Positions 28,431 to 37,037 of a stretch of 64,000 bases of DNA are shown one piece after another (within the stretch, counting starts at the first letter, position 1; each line of letters opens with the position of its first letter). The stretch lies in contig SVPE01000002.1 of NCBI GenBank assembly GCA_015066015.1, positions 124,001 to 188,000 of the forward strand, given 5' to 3'. The notes beneath the pieces are model-generated. The model was given only the letters and a program-made list of their open reading frames with translations, was not told where the DNA came from and ran no database searches. This DNA is from Oscillospiraceae bacterium (GTDB lineage: Bacteria > Bacillota > Clostridia > Oscillospirales > Acutalibacteraceae). A program made the position numbers and the translations under genes.

Positions 28431-29201
28431 TCACTGTGCCGAATTCAATATCTTTTCTCTGCCATCAGGCAATATAATTTTAAGATGACACATCTCATCA
28501 ATTCCGACAACTATACCTTTATATTCCTCTTCGCCCTCTTTTACAGTGATTTCCTCATTGAGACCGAGAAGCCTTTCTGAATATTCTTGTATAAATTCCT
28601 TTTGAGTAAGATTTCGGTAATATAACACAAATTCATTTACGATTTCGCCTATAAGACGGTTTTTGATTTTTCCGTCCTTTTTACCGAGAGCTGTAGCAAT
28701 TTCTTTCAGCTCCCCGGGAAAGCCGCCCTCGGGTTCACTTAAGTTGATACCTATTCCCACAACTGCCCATTCAACTTTCTTGCCACCATTTGACAAATGC
28801 GCCTGACTCAAAATTCCTCCGACCTTTTTCCCACCGAGATAAAGGTCATTCACCCATTTGATCTGCAGTTTTATTCCGGCCACATTCTCAATTGCCTTCG
28901 CAGCGCTTGCAGCCGCCATAGTAGTAAGAAAAGTGCACTCCTGCGGCGTATAGGTCGGTCTTAAAAGAAAACTCATATATACCCCTGTGCTCTCAGGTGA
29001 AAAAAAGCTTCTGCCCTTGGTACCTTTGCCCTTGGTCTGCTCTTCGGCAATAAGAAGTGATATTTCCCTTTCTCCCTTTTCTGCCCGTCTTCTCATTTCA
29101 TCGTTTGTGGAGTCGATTGTATCAACGGTTTCTATTTTTATATCTTTTGCATAACCGGAAAGATATTTTCTGATTATTTTTTCATCTGCACATTCCTTCA
29201 A
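28431..29201 (-). CDS. birA: Biotin--[acetyl-CoA-carboxylase] ligase, without regulatory HTH
   Basis: It attaches biotin to the lysine of biotin carrier proteins. The 256-residue chain has TIDSTNDEMRR, the biotinyl-AMP motif KGTKGRSFFSPESTGVYMS (usually GRGR), and KWVNDLYLGGKKVGGIL. It lacks the N-terminal winged-helix of regulator-type BirA, so it is only a ligase. Its natural clients are the two biotin carrier proteins encoded upstream in the decarboxylase clusters. Confidence 0.92.
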   Translation of the reverse strand: MKECADEKIIRKYLSGYAKDIKIETVDTIDSTNDEMRRRAEKGEREISLLIAEEQTKGKGTKGRSFFSPESTGVYMSFLLRPTYTPQECTFLTTMAAASAAKAIENVAGIKLQIKWVNDLYLGGKKVGGILSQAHLSNGGKKVEWAVVGIGINLSEPEGGFPGELKEIATALGKKDGKIKNRLIGEIVNEFVLYYRNLTQKEFIQEYSERLLGLNEEITVKEGEEEYKGIVVGIDEMCHLKIILPDGREKILNSAQ

Positions 29202-29288
29202 GACACGTCACCTCTTTTCTGCTTCTATTTTAACATAAAAGCACCCCTGATTACAACATATTTCAGCTTTTTGCTGAACATAAAATCA

Positions 29289-29314
29289 GCTCAGCACCCG
29301 AACAGGCACTGAGC
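29289..29314 (-). terminator. Stem-loop after decarboxylase cluster 1
   Basis: GCTCAG pairs with CTGAGC, followed on the minus strand by TGATTTTATG. A second small hairpin (TTCAGC/GCTGAA) lies at 29263-29278. Confidence 0.5.
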
Positions 29315-29338
29315 TTAAATTTATATTTATTTATTCGA

Positions 29339-30538
29339 TTACTTTCCGCCGAACATTGCAAGAAGGAAGCCTGCAGCAACAGCTGAGCCGATAACACCTG
29401 CAACATTGGGACCCATTGCATGCATAAGAAGGAAGTTTGCGGGATTATATTTTCTGCCTTCATTCTGAGCAACACGGGCAGCCATAGGAACAGCAGAAAC
29501 GCCTGCCGCACCGATAAGAGGATTAACCTTACCGCCGGTGATGACGTAGAGGAGCTTGCCTAAAAGGAGTCCGCCGACAGTGGAGAATGCAAAAGCAACA
29601 AGGCCGAGAACAACGATTTTGATTGTGCCCCACTGAAGGAAGGTCTGACCGTTAGTTGTTGCACCAACTGTAAGTCCGAGCATAATTGTAACAATGTTCA
29701 TAAGAGCATTCTGAGCCGTATCGGAAAGTCTGTCAACAACGCCGCACTCCTTGAAAAGGTTACCGAGCATAAGGAAACCTAAAAGAGGTGCAACTGAAGG
29801 AAGAATAAATGCACAGATTACAAGAACAACAACAGGGAAAATAATCTTCTCTGTCTTTGATACCTTTCTGAGCTGCTTCATTTCAACCTTGCGCTCTTTT
29901 TCCGTTGTAAGAGCCTTCATAATGGGAGGCTGGATAAAGGGAATAAGAGCCATATATGAATATGCGGCAACGGCGATGGGACCCAAGAGGTGGCTTGCAA
30001 GCTTACCTGTGAGGAAGATAGCGGTAGGGCCGTCTGCACCGCCGATGATTGCTATAGAAGCTGCTTCGTTAGGCTCAAAGCCGAGAAGGATAGCGATAAC
30101 AAAAGCAACATAAATACCAAGCTGTGCCGCCGCACCTAAAAGAAGTGACATCGGATTTGAAAGCAAGGGACCGAAGTCAGTCATACAACCGATACCAAGG
30201 AAAATAATGCAGGGGAAGATACTTGATTTTACACCTGCGTATATCAGTCTCAGAACACCGCTGTCGTACCAATGAGCACCTTCAATCAGGTTTGATGTAT
30301 CCATAAGTCCCGTGGGGTCATCCATAAGACCTGCACCGGGAAGGTTTGCAAGAAGAATACCGAAGGCAATGGGAACAAGAAGTAAAGGCTCACATTTTTT
30401 CGCAATTGCAAAATAAAGAAGCACAAAAGCTACAATAATCATTACAAGATTCTGCCAGAGAAATGTGCCGTCTGCAAAAAGCGCGTAAAAGCCTGATGAT
30501 TCCCACAAGCCGATAAGGACATCTTTAATCATTTCCAT
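29339..30538 (-). CDS. oadB: Sodium-pumping decarboxylase beta subunit, copy 1
   Basis: The membrane subunit that couples decarboxylation of carboxybiotin to Na+ export. At 399 residues it is complete, with an N-terminal extension over copy 2. The family motifs [18 protein letters not shown] and [18 protein letters not shown] and the C-terminal [18 protein letters not shown] are all present. It is the last gene of cluster 1. It differs clearly from copy 2, while the other subunits of the two clusters are nearly the same. Confidence 0.93.
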   Translation of the reverse strand: MEMIKDVLIGLWESSGFYALFADGTFLWQNLVMIIVAFVLLYFAIAKKCEPLLLVPIAFGILLANLPGAGLMDDPTGLMDTSNLIEGAHWYDSGVLRLIYAGVKSSIFPCIIFLGIGCMTDFGPLLSNPMSLLLGAAAQLGIYVAFVIAILLGFEPNEAASIAIIGGADGPTAIFLTGKLASHLLGPIAVAAYSYMALIPFIQPPIMKALTTEKERKVEMKQLRKVSKTEKIIFPVVVLVICAFILPSVAPLLGFLMLGNLFKECGVVDRLSDTAQNALMNIVTIMLGLTVGATTNGQTFLQWGTIKIVVLGLVAFAFSTVGGLLLGKLLYVITGGKVNPLIGAAGVSAVPMAARVAQNEGRKYNPANFLLMHAMGPNVAGVIGSAVAAGFLLAMFGGK

Positions 30539-30580
30539 TTAAGAAATCTCCTTTTCTTTAATCAAATATACTTTTGGGAA

Positions 30581-30958
30581 TCAAATTACAACAAGAACAT
30601 CATCTGTGTTAACCGTTGAACCCTTTGAAACAAAAAGCTGCTTAACTGTACCGTCGCAAGGTGCAACGATATCGTTTTCCATTTTCATAGCCTCAAGAAC
30701 CATAAGCACATCGCCTGACTTTATAGTCTGACCGACGCTCACACTAACACTGAGAATTGTACCGGGCATAGGTGAAGGCACCTTGGTACCGTCACCGGCT
30801 ACAACTGCCGGAGCTGCAGGTGCTGAGGGCGCTGCAGGTGACGGAGCTGCCGCAGGAGCAGGTGCTGCAGCTGCATCGGAAGCTGAAAGAAGAACAGCCT
30901 CCTGCTCAGTTACTTCAACCTCGTAGTTTTTACCGTTCAATGTAACAACATATTTCAT
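30581..30958 (-). CDS. Biotin carrier protein of the decarboxylase, copy 1
   Basis: A 125-residue carrier. It has an N-terminal MKYVVTLNGKNYEVEVTE strand region, an Ala/Pro-rich flexible linker, and a C-terminal biotinyl domain with the target lysine in VLEAMKMEND. It receives CO2 from OadA and delivers it to OadB. The gene begins one base after oadG ends. Its C-terminal domain is almost identical to that of copy 2; the linker differs. Confidence 0.92.
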   Translation of the reverse strand: MKYVVTLNGKNYEVEVTEQEAVLLSASDAAAAPAPAAAPSPAAPSAPAAPAVVAGDGTKVPSPMPGTILSVSVSVGQTIKSGDVLMVLEAMKMENDIVAPCDGTVKQLFVSKGSTVNTDDVLVVI

Positions 30959-30959
30959 T

Positions 30960-31307
30960 TTATTTATCCTCCATCAGTTTAATAGACTTGAAAGAAAGTC
31001 TGTTAAGCGGAATACCGCTCTTATCTGAAACAATCGCCATAATAATTGCGGCTGTTTTTTCGTCCGTTCCGACAAGCTCAAGCTCACCCTGATTCATCCC
31101 CTCAGGCATAGGTACGCCTGAAGGAGCGGATGCAACATTCTCGGCAACAACGGGCTTTTTCTTATCCGCGGCAGCTTCAATACCTCTGATTGCCTTTGAA
31201 ACAAGAATAATGAGACCGGCAATAACCGCAAGAATAAAAATAACCGTTACGATACCGATAAGTGAAACCGCAAGTGCATCTGTAAGTGGCATTTTTAAAT
31301 CAAACAT
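30960..31307 (-). CDS. OadG-like gamma subunit, copy 1
   Basis: A 115-residue protein with one membrane helix (residues 10-33, VSLIGIVTVIFILAVIAGLIIL), a linker, and a conserved tail (MNQGELELVGTDEKTAA) that is shared with copy 2. Gamma subunits bridge the soluble alpha and membrane beta subunits. It lies between oadA and the biotin carrier. Confidence 0.8.
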   Translation of the reverse strand: MFDLKMPLTDALAVSLIGIVTVIFILAVIAGLIILVSKAIRGIEAAADKKKPVVAENVASAPSGVPMPEGMNQGELELVGTDEKTAAIIMAIVSDKSGIPLNRLSFKSIKLMEDK

Positions 31308-31319
31308 ATCCTTACCCCC

Positions 31320-32696
31320 TTACACTTCTCTTATGGTATATCTGAAAGTATTTCTTTCTTTTTCGTCACGCTTGTCAAAGAAGGCTTCAGCCTGAGCCGG
31401 GAATGCGATGTATGAAAGAACGTCCTCATCACTTTTGGCCTTGTCGCCGATTTCAGCCTTTGCCTTTTCAAAATATGGCTCAAGTGTATCTGCAAAACGG
31501 CATGTAACGGGACTTTCGTCACCGAGAATCTTCTTTGAAAGCTCTGCATTTACTTCACCGGGAGCCTTTCCGTAAAAGCCGAGGAAGTAATTCTTTATTT
31601 CCTTTGAAACATTCTTGTATCTTTCACCGGCAAGAACATTCTGTGTTGCCTGAACTCCGACCATCTGGCTCATGGGAGTTACAAGCGGAGGATATCCGAG
31701 GTCTTCACGTACTCTGGGTACTTCAAGGAGCACCTCTTCAAACTTGTCGAGCTTGCCTACCGCCGTAAGCTGAGCAACAAGATTTGAAAGCATACCGCCG
31801 GGAACCTGATATGAAAGAGCATCTGTATCTGTTGCAAGAACAACCGGATTGAGAAGACCGCTTTCAAGCGTCTTCGCTCTTATGGGTTTGAAGAAATCGT
31901 TGATTTTCTTGAGTGTATCCATATTGACGTCAACTTCATATCCCTGCTGCTTAAGAGCATAAACCAAGGTTTCTGTAGGAGGCTGTGATGTGCCGCCTGA
32001 GAAGCATGAAATTGCGGTATCGATTACATCTACACCTGCCTCAACCGCCTTCTGAAGTGTAAGTGCGCCAAGACCTGTTGTTGAATGTGTATGAAGAACA
32101 ACGGGAAGCTTTACCTCAGCCTTGATAGCCTTAACAAGGTCATATGCCTCCTGAGGACCCATAATGCCTGCCATATCCTTGATGCAGATTGACTTTACAC
32201 CCATCTTTTCCATTTCCTTAGCAAGCTCAACATACTTTTCAAGGGAGTGGATAGGTGAAAGAGTATAGCAGATTGTACCCGAAGGATGTGCTCCGCACTT
32301 AAGGGTTTCATCAACGGCAACCTCAATATTCCTGAGGTCATTGAGGGCGTCGAAAATACGGATAATATCAATACCGTTTTCAACACTCTTTCTGATAAAT
32401 GCACGGACAACGTCATCAGGATAATGCTTATATCCGAGAAGGTTTTGTCCGCGAAGGAGCATCTGTAATTTTGTATTGGGACATGCCTTACGGATTTTTC
32501 TGAGTCTCTCCCACGGATCCTCACCAAGATAACGAAGGCATGAATCGAAGGTCGCACCGCCCCAGCATTCAAGTGAATAGTAGCCTGCCTTATCAAGCTC
32601 TGAAAGTATAGGCTCGAATTCGTCAAAGGACATTCTTGTTGCAATCAAAGACTGATTGGCATCACGAAGGATTGTTTCTGTGAATTGTACTTTCAA
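31320..32696 (-). CDS. oadA: Oxaloacetate decarboxylase alpha (carboxyltransferase) subunit, copy 1
   Basis: A 458-residue carboxyltransferase that moves CO2 from oxaloacetate to biotin. The TIM-barrel motifs are TETILRDANQSLIATRM, the metal-site VVLHTHSTTGLG, and IKDMAGIMGP. It lacks a fused biotin domain; the carrier is a separate gene. The start is TTG behind GGGGTG. The protein is identical over its whole length to copy 2, and the DNA is nearly so. The set of genes indicates a Na+ pump fed by oxaloacetate or pyruvate-type substrates. Confidence 0.93.
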   Translation of the reverse strand: MKVQFTETILRDANQSLIATRMSFDEFEPILSELDKAGYYSLECWGGATFDSCLRYLGEDPWERLRKIRKACPNTKLQMLLRGQNLLGYKHYPDDVVRAFIRKSVENGIDIIRIFDALNDLRNIEVAVDETLKCGAHPSGTICYTLSPIHSLEKYVELAKEMEKMGVKSICIKDMAGIMGPQEAYDLVKAIKAEVKLPVVLHTHSTTGLGALTLQKAVEAGVDVIDTAISCFSGGTSQPPTETLVYALKQQGYEVDVNMDTLKKINDFFKPIRAKTLESGLLNPVVLATDTDALSYQVPGGMLSNLVAQLTAVGKLDKFEEVLLEVPRVREDLGYPPLVTPMSQMVGVQATQNVLAGERYKNVSKEIKNYFLGFYGKAPGEVNAELSKKILGDESPVTCRFADTLEPYFEKAKAEIGDKAKSDEDVLSYIAFPAQAEAFFDKRDEKERNTFRYTIREV

Positions 32697-32867
32697 ATTA
32701 TCACCCCATAATTATAGTATTTACTGCAGCAGTTGCTTTGCTGTAAGTATTAATGTACATAAAAAAACAATATTTTCCACTATTATATATCATACAAAAA
32801 AAATTAAAAATTTCAACTGTTTTTTGCTTTTTCTCAAATTTTCAGTGCTTTGCTCATTTTTTTTGCC
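31320..32867. repeat. Long direct repeat, copy 1 (oadA1 plus upstream region)
   Basis: Nearly identical to 35379-36917, including the non-coding leader up to the TTTTTTGCTTTTTCTC stretch. The few differences cluster in the last ~130 bases of oadA and in the leader; the body of the gene appears base-for-base the same. Confidence 0.9.
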
Positions 32868-33178
32868 ACTCAGGATGATTTTTTCATTACTTTTTCAGTT
32901 CATATCACGTAATTTTTATTTTCTGAATTACAAAATAAAGAATCAGATGAAAAATACGCAGAACTTTTGCAGGATAAGAGGTGTGCCCGTACAGCATATC
33001 TCCTTAAAGGTCCGAAAAGGTATAGAGCCCGTATTGTTTTTATCTGTCAGAAGACTCACTGCAAAAAATTCAGCATTCTCAATGAGCGGGGTTACTAAGG
33101 ACAGAAAAAGCTATCGGGAGACACCTTATAAAAAAGTGCTCCCGATTTTCTTTTTTAATTGACACTTTTAACATAAAA
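32868..33178. other. Intergenic region between decarboxylase clusters; possible gene remnant
   Basis: No intact gene is visible. On the plus strand 32946-33098 is open for 50 codons in a plausible basic, Cys/Lys-rich sequence (DEKYAELLQDKRCARTAY...; QKTHCKKFSILNERGY) that ends in a stop but has no start codon or ribosome binding site. It may be the 3' end of a decayed gene. I do not recognise it. Confidence 0.3.
33113..33156 (+). terminator. Terminator-like hairpin
   Basis: ATCGGGAG pairs with CTCCCGAT, followed by TTTCTTTTTT on the plus strand. It fits the end of a former plus-strand gene. Confidence 0.6.
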
Positions 33179-33286
33179 TTGTCCGAAGGACAATAACACT
33201 GTGCAAGGCATAATAAAACTACGAAGCAATATCACTCGCCGTATGGCGAATAATAAAACTGCCGAGTGCCCTTATGAACACTCGGC
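33179..33286. repeat. Cluster of small hairpins joined by ATAATAAAACT repeats
   Basis: Three perfect hairpins occur in a row: TTGTCC-GAA-GGACAA (33179-33193), TCGCC-GTAT-GGCGA (33236-33249), and GCCGAGTG/CACTCGGC (33261-33286). Between them the linker ATAATAAAACT recurs. The last hairpin can also end transcription of cluster 2 on the minus strand. The modular pattern resembles intergenic hairpin arrays I recall from clostridial genomes. Confidence 0.5.
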
Positions 33287-33323
33287 TAATGAATGTTGAG
33301 TTTTTTAATTATTATAACCCGAT

Positions 33324-33470
33324 TTACTCTTTATCCTTTTTTTCAGGCAGGTTGTTAAGCGCATTTACAAAAACAACAATAATGGCTGTTACAACAAAAA
33401 TACCCAGCATACCCTTACCCATATAAGGAAGTGATGCAAGAAATGCCTCAAAATCAATAGCAAAATTCAT
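33324..33470 (-). CDS. 48-residue membrane micro-protein at the end of decarboxylase cluster 2
   Basis: This short ORF starts at ATG behind a strong GGGAGG and lies 14 bases after oadB2. The sequence has one membrane helix (LASLPYMGKGMLGIFVVTAI then IVVFVNALNNL) and a charged tail (PEKKDKE). The YMGKGMLGIF motif followed by a single helix resembles the very short gamma-type subunits of sodium-pump decarboxylases. As cluster 2 already has an OadG-like gene, this may be an extra small subunit. It has no counterpart in cluster 1. Confidence 0.65.
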   Translation of the reverse strand: MNFAIDFEAFLASLPYMGKGMLGIFVVTAIIVVFVNALNNLPEKKDKE

Positions 33471-33484
33471 ATTATTTTCCTCCC

Positions 33485-34591
33485 TTATTTACTGAAGAAT
33501 GTAAGAATAAGACCACCGGCGATAACTGAGGCAATCTGACCTGAGACATTTACACCGATTGAGTGCATAAGAAGGAAATTCTGATTGTCCTCCTCAAGTC
33601 CCATCTTATGAACAACACGGGCTGCCATAGGGAATGCAGAAATACCTGCGGCACCGATCATAGGATTGATCTTCTTCTTTGAGAAGAGATTCATAAACTT
33701 TGCAAGCATAACGCCCGCAAAGGTATCGAAGATGAATGCGAAAAGACCAAGACCGATAATGAGAAGGGTGTCAACCTTAAGGAAGTCCTCTGCACGCATC
33801 TGTGAAGCAATGGTAAGACCGAGGAAGATAGTGATAAGGTTTGCAAGAACCTTCTGTGCTGTTTCTGAAAGGGAGTTAAGAACACCGCATTCACGGATAA
33901 GATTACCGAACATAAGGAAACCGATAAGAGCAACAGCGTCCGGAGCCACCAGACCTACGATAACAGTAACAACAATCGGGAAAAGGATCTTTGTGAGCTT
34001 TGAGGGTTGCTTACCCTGAGTGTTGTCCATACGAATAAGGCGTTCCTTCTTTGTGGTACAAAGCTTGATAATGGGAGGCTGGATAAGAGGCACAAGAGCC
34101 ATATATGAATAAGCCGCAACCATAATTGCACCGATATATTTTGAACCGAGCTCCATTGAAACTGCAATGGCTGTGGGACCGTCTGCCGCACCTATGATAC
34201 CGATTGAAGCAGCGTCCTTGATATCAAAGCCTAAAAGTGATGCAAGGCAAAGAGTGAAGAAAATACCGAACTGTGCCGCCGCGCCGAAAAGCATCAGCTT
34301 CGGATTCGTGAGAAGTGGCGTAAAATCAATCATAGCACCGATACCGATGAAAAGAATAAGCGGCATAAGCTCACCGAATTCATTCGAGATACCGAATTTG
34401 AAAATAACATCAATAACGTGCTGAGCGCCTGAGTTGGGAAGATTTATAAGAATTGCACCGAAGCCCATAGGAAGAAGGAGTGAGGGCTCCATTTCCTTTT
34501 TGATTGCAAGGTAGATAAGAACTGCACCTATAATCCACATCGCAACCTCTTTCCATTCGAGGGTCACAAAATTCGCAAATAAGTCAGCCAT
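33485..34591 (-). CDS. oadB: Sodium-pumping decarboxylase beta subunit, copy 2
   Basis: A 368-residue membrane subunit with the family motifs [36 protein letters not shown] and NPMIGAAGISAFPMAARVV. It is clearly diverged from copy 1 and lacks its N-terminal extension; for instance the GGADGPT motif here is GAADGPT. The divergence contrasts with identical alpha subunits and suggests that the two membrane subunits have different coupling or partners. Confidence 0.92.
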   Translation of the reverse strand: MADLFANFVTLEWKEVAMWIIGAVLIYLAIKKEMEPSLLLPMGFGAILINLPNSGAQHVIDVIFKFGISNEFGELMPLILFIGIGAMIDFTPLLTNPKLMLFGAAAQFGIFFTLCLASLLGFDIKDAASIGIIGAADGPTAIAVSMELGSKYIGAIMVAAYSYMALVPLIQPPIIKLCTTKKERLIRMDNTQGKQPSKLTKILFPIVVTVIVGLVAPDAVALIGFLMFGNLIRECGVLNSLSETAQKVLANLITIFLGLTIASQMRAEDFLKVDTLLIIGLGLFAFIFDTFAGVMLAKFMNLFSKKKINPMIGAAGISAFPMAARVVHKMGLEEDNQNFLLMHSIGVNVSGQIASVIAGGLILTFFSK

Positions 34592-34606
34592 TTATCACAC
34601 CTCCGG

Positions 34607-34990
34607 TTAAATAACAATGAGAACGTCGTCGGTGTTAACCGTTGAACCTCTTGAAACAAGAATCTGCTTAACTGTACCGTCGCAAGGTGCAACGATATCG
34701 TTTTCCATTTTCATAGCCTCAAGAACCATAAGCACATCGCCTGACTTAATAGTCTGACCGACGCTCACACTAACACTGAGAATTGTACCGGGCATAGGTG
34801 AAGGAATTGTTGTACCTTCAGCGGAAACTGCCGGAGCTGCTGCAGGTGTTGCCGGAGCTGCTACAGGTGCTGCCGGGGCTGCAACGGGAGCTGCAACGGT
34901 GGCTGCATCGGAAACGCTGACAAGAACTGCTTCGGTTTCATTAACTTCAACCTCGTAATTTTTACCGTTCAATGTAACTACATATTTCAT
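34607..34990 (-). CDS. Biotin carrier protein of the decarboxylase, copy 2
   Basis: A 127-residue carrier with the same layout as copy 1: MKYVVTLNGKNYEVEV start, a Pro/Ala linker built of APAAPVA-type repeats, and the biotin-accepting lysine in VLEAMKMEND. The biotinyl domains of the two copies differ in only a few residues near the end (for example KQILVSRG against KQLFVSKG). Confidence 0.92.
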   Translation of the reverse strand: MKYVVTLNGKNYEVEVNETEAVLVSVSDAATVAAPVAAPAAPVAAPATPAAAPAVSAEGTTIPSPMPGTILSVSVSVGQTIKSGDVLMVLEAMKMENDIVAPCDGTVKQILVSRGSTVNTDDVLIVI

Positions 34991-34991
34991 T

Positions 34992-35366
34992 TTATTTATC
35001 CTCCATCAGTTTAATAGACTTGAAAGAAAGTCTGTTAAGCGGAATACCGCTCTTATCTGAAACAATCGCCATAATAACTGCAGCTGTTTTTTCGTCCGTT
35101 CCGACAAGCTCAAGCTCGCCCTGATTCATTCTCTCAGGCATAGGTACGCCTGCTCTTTCTGCTGTTGGGGTTTCTATCACGGCAATAGCTTCTTTTGGGA
35201 GTGCTTTTCTGCGGATTGCCTTTGCTATATAAACATAGGCCACAAATATAACACCGACAACGGAAACAAATATTGCGGGTAAGGGCAGGTTCCCTGAAAC
35301 GAAAACTGCCGTAGGACCGTCTGCACCGCCGATGATAGCGATTGATGTCGAAAGCAGATTTAACAT
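34992..35366 (-). CDS. Gamma-type subunit, copy 2, with an OadB-like N-terminal motif
   Basis: A 124-residue protein. Its tail (MNQGELELVGTDEKTAA onward) equals that of copy 1, but its N-terminus is unrelated and reads [18 protein letters not shown], the functional motif normally buried in OadB. A membrane helix follows (IFVSVVGVIFVAYVYIAKAI). The gene therefore looks like a chimera of an OadB segment and a gamma subunit. Short proteins carrying this GGADGPT motif do occur in other gut Firmicutes, as far as I recall. Confidence 0.75.
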   Translation of the reverse strand: MLNLLSTSIAIIGGADGPTAVFVSGNLPLPAIFVSVVGVIFVAYVYIAKAIRRKALPKEAIAVIETPTAERAGVPMPERMNQGELELVGTDEKTAAVIMAIVSDKSGIPLNRLSFKSIKLMEDK

Positions 35367-35378
35367 ATCCTTACCCCC

Positions 35379-36755
35379 TTACACTTCTCTTATGGTATAT
35401 CTGAAAGTATTTCTTTCTTTTTCGTCGCGCTTATCAAAGAAGGCTTCAGCCTGAGCCGGGAATGCGATGTATGAAAGAACATCCTCGTCACTTTTTGCCT
35501 TGTCGCCGATTTCAGCCTTTGCCTTTTCAAAATATGGCTCAAGTGTATCTGCAAAACGGCATGTAACGGGACTTTCGTCACCGAGAATCTTCTTTGAAAG
35601 CTCTGCATTTACTTCACCGGGAGCCTTTCCGTAAAAGCCGAGGAAGTAATTCTTTATTTCCTTTGAAACATTCTTGTATCTTTCACCGGCAAGAACATTC
35701 TGTGTTGCCTGAACTCCGACCATCTGGCTCATGGGAGTTACAAGCGGAGGATATCCGAGGTCTTCACGTACTCTGGGTACTTCAAGGAGCACCTCTTCAA
35801 ACTTGTCGAGCTTGCCTACCGCCGTAAGCTGAGCAACAAGATTTGAAAGCATACCGCCGGGAACCTGATATGAAAGAGCATCTGTATCTGTTGCAAGAAC
35901 AACCGGATTGAGAAGACCGCTTTCAAGCGTCTTCGCTCTTATGGGTTTGAAGAAATCGTTGATTTTCTTGAGTGTATCCATATTGACGTCAACTTCATAT
36001 CCCTGCTGCTTAAGAGCATAAACCAAGGTTTCTGTAGGAGGCTGTGATGTGCCGCCTGAGAAGCATGAAATTGCGGTATCGATTACATCTACACCTGCCT
36101 CAACCGCCTTCTGAAGTGTAAGTGCGCCAAGACCTGTTGTTGAATGTGTATGAAGAACAACGGGAAGCTTTACCTCAGCCTTGATAGCCTTAACAAGGTC
36201 ATATGCCTCCTGAGGACCCATAATGCCTGCCATATCCTTGATGCAGATTGACTTTACACCCATCTTTTCCATTTCCTTAGCAAGCTCAACATACTTTTCA
36301 AGGGAGTGGATAGGTGAAAGAGTATAGCAGATTGTACCCGAAGGATGTGCTCCGCACTTAAGGGTTTCATCAACGGCAACCTCAATATTCCTGAGGTCAT
36401 TGAGGGCGTCGAAAATACGGATAATATCAATACCGTTTTCAACACTCTTTCTGATAAATGCACGGACAACGTCATCAGGATAATGCTTATATCCGAGAAG
36501 GTTTTGTCCGCGAAGGAGCATCTGTAATTTTGTATTGGGACATGCCTTACGGATTTTTCTGAGTCTCTCCCACGGATCCTCACCAAGATAACGAAGGCAT
36601 GAATCGAAGGTCGCACCGCCCCAGCATTCAAGTGAATAGTAGCCTGCCTTATCAAGCTCTGAAAGTATAGGCTCGAATTCGTCAAAGGACATTCTTGTTG
36701 CAATCAAAGACTGATTGGCATCACGAAGGATTGTTTCTGTGAATTGTACTTTCAA
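35379..36755 (-). CDS. oadA: Oxaloacetate decarboxylase alpha (carboxyltransferase) subunit, copy 2
   Basis: Identical in protein sequence to copy 1 over all 458 residues, with the same TTG start and GGGGTG ribosome binding site. It leads a cluster of oadA, gamma-like, biotin carrier, oadB and a micro-protein. The synonymous differences from copy 1 are confined mainly to the 3' end, so the central part has been homogenised recently. Confidence 0.93.
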   Translation of the reverse strand: MKVQFTETILRDANQSLIATRMSFDEFEPILSELDKAGYYSLECWGGATFDSCLRYLGEDPWERLRKIRKACPNTKLQMLLRGQNLLGYKHYPDDVVRAFIRKSVENGIDIIRIFDALNDLRNIEVAVDETLKCGAHPSGTICYTLSPIHSLEKYVELAKEMEKMGVKSICIKDMAGIMGPQEAYDLVKAIKAEVKLPVVLHTHSTTGLGALTLQKAVEAGVDVIDTAISCFSGGTSQPPTETLVYALKQQGYEVDVNMDTLKKINDFFKPIRAKTLESGLLNPVVLATDTDALSYQVPGGMLSNLVAQLTAVGKLDKFEEVLLEVPRVREDLGYPPLVTPMSQMVGVQATQNVLAGERYKNVSKEIKNYFLGFYGKAPGEVNAELSKKILGDESPVTCRFADTLEPYFEKAKAEIGDKAKSDEDVLSYIAFPAQAEAFFDKRDEKERNTFRYTIREV

Positions 36756-36917
36756 ATTATCACCCCATAATTATAGTATTTACTACAGCAGTTGCTTTGC
36801 TGTAAGTATTAATGTACATAAAAAACAATATTTTCCACTATTATATATCTTACAAAAAAAATAAAAAAATTCAACTGTTTTTTGCTTTTTCTCAAATTTT
36901 CAGTGCTTTGCTCATTT
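35379..36917. repeat. Long direct repeat, copy 2 (oadA2 plus upstream region)
   Basis: Partner of 31320-32867. Similarity breaks off at about 36917, where the sequence turns to CCCCTGCGTTTAAGG. Confidence 0.9.
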
Positions 36918-36992
36918 TTCCCCTGCGTTTAAGGTTGTTTTTCGGTACTTTTTTCATTGCTTATCAATACTGAAGCTCATTTTTTCCTACCT

Positions 36993-37024
36993 AAAAAAAA
37001 CGGGCATCGGCATGCCGACACCCT
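36993..37024 (-). terminator. Terminator after the phosphoribosyltransferase-like gene
   Basis: On the minus strand GGGTGTCGGCATGCCGATGC is a near-perfect hairpin followed by CCCG and eight T residues. Confidence 0.8.
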
Positions 37025-37037
37025 GTAAAACAAATTA

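Noticed and set aside
32656-33162. A 168-codon plus-strand frame upstream of oadA1
   Set aside because: It runs through the AT-rich oadA leader with poly-Phe stretches; only the different frame ending at 33098 looks even slightly coding.
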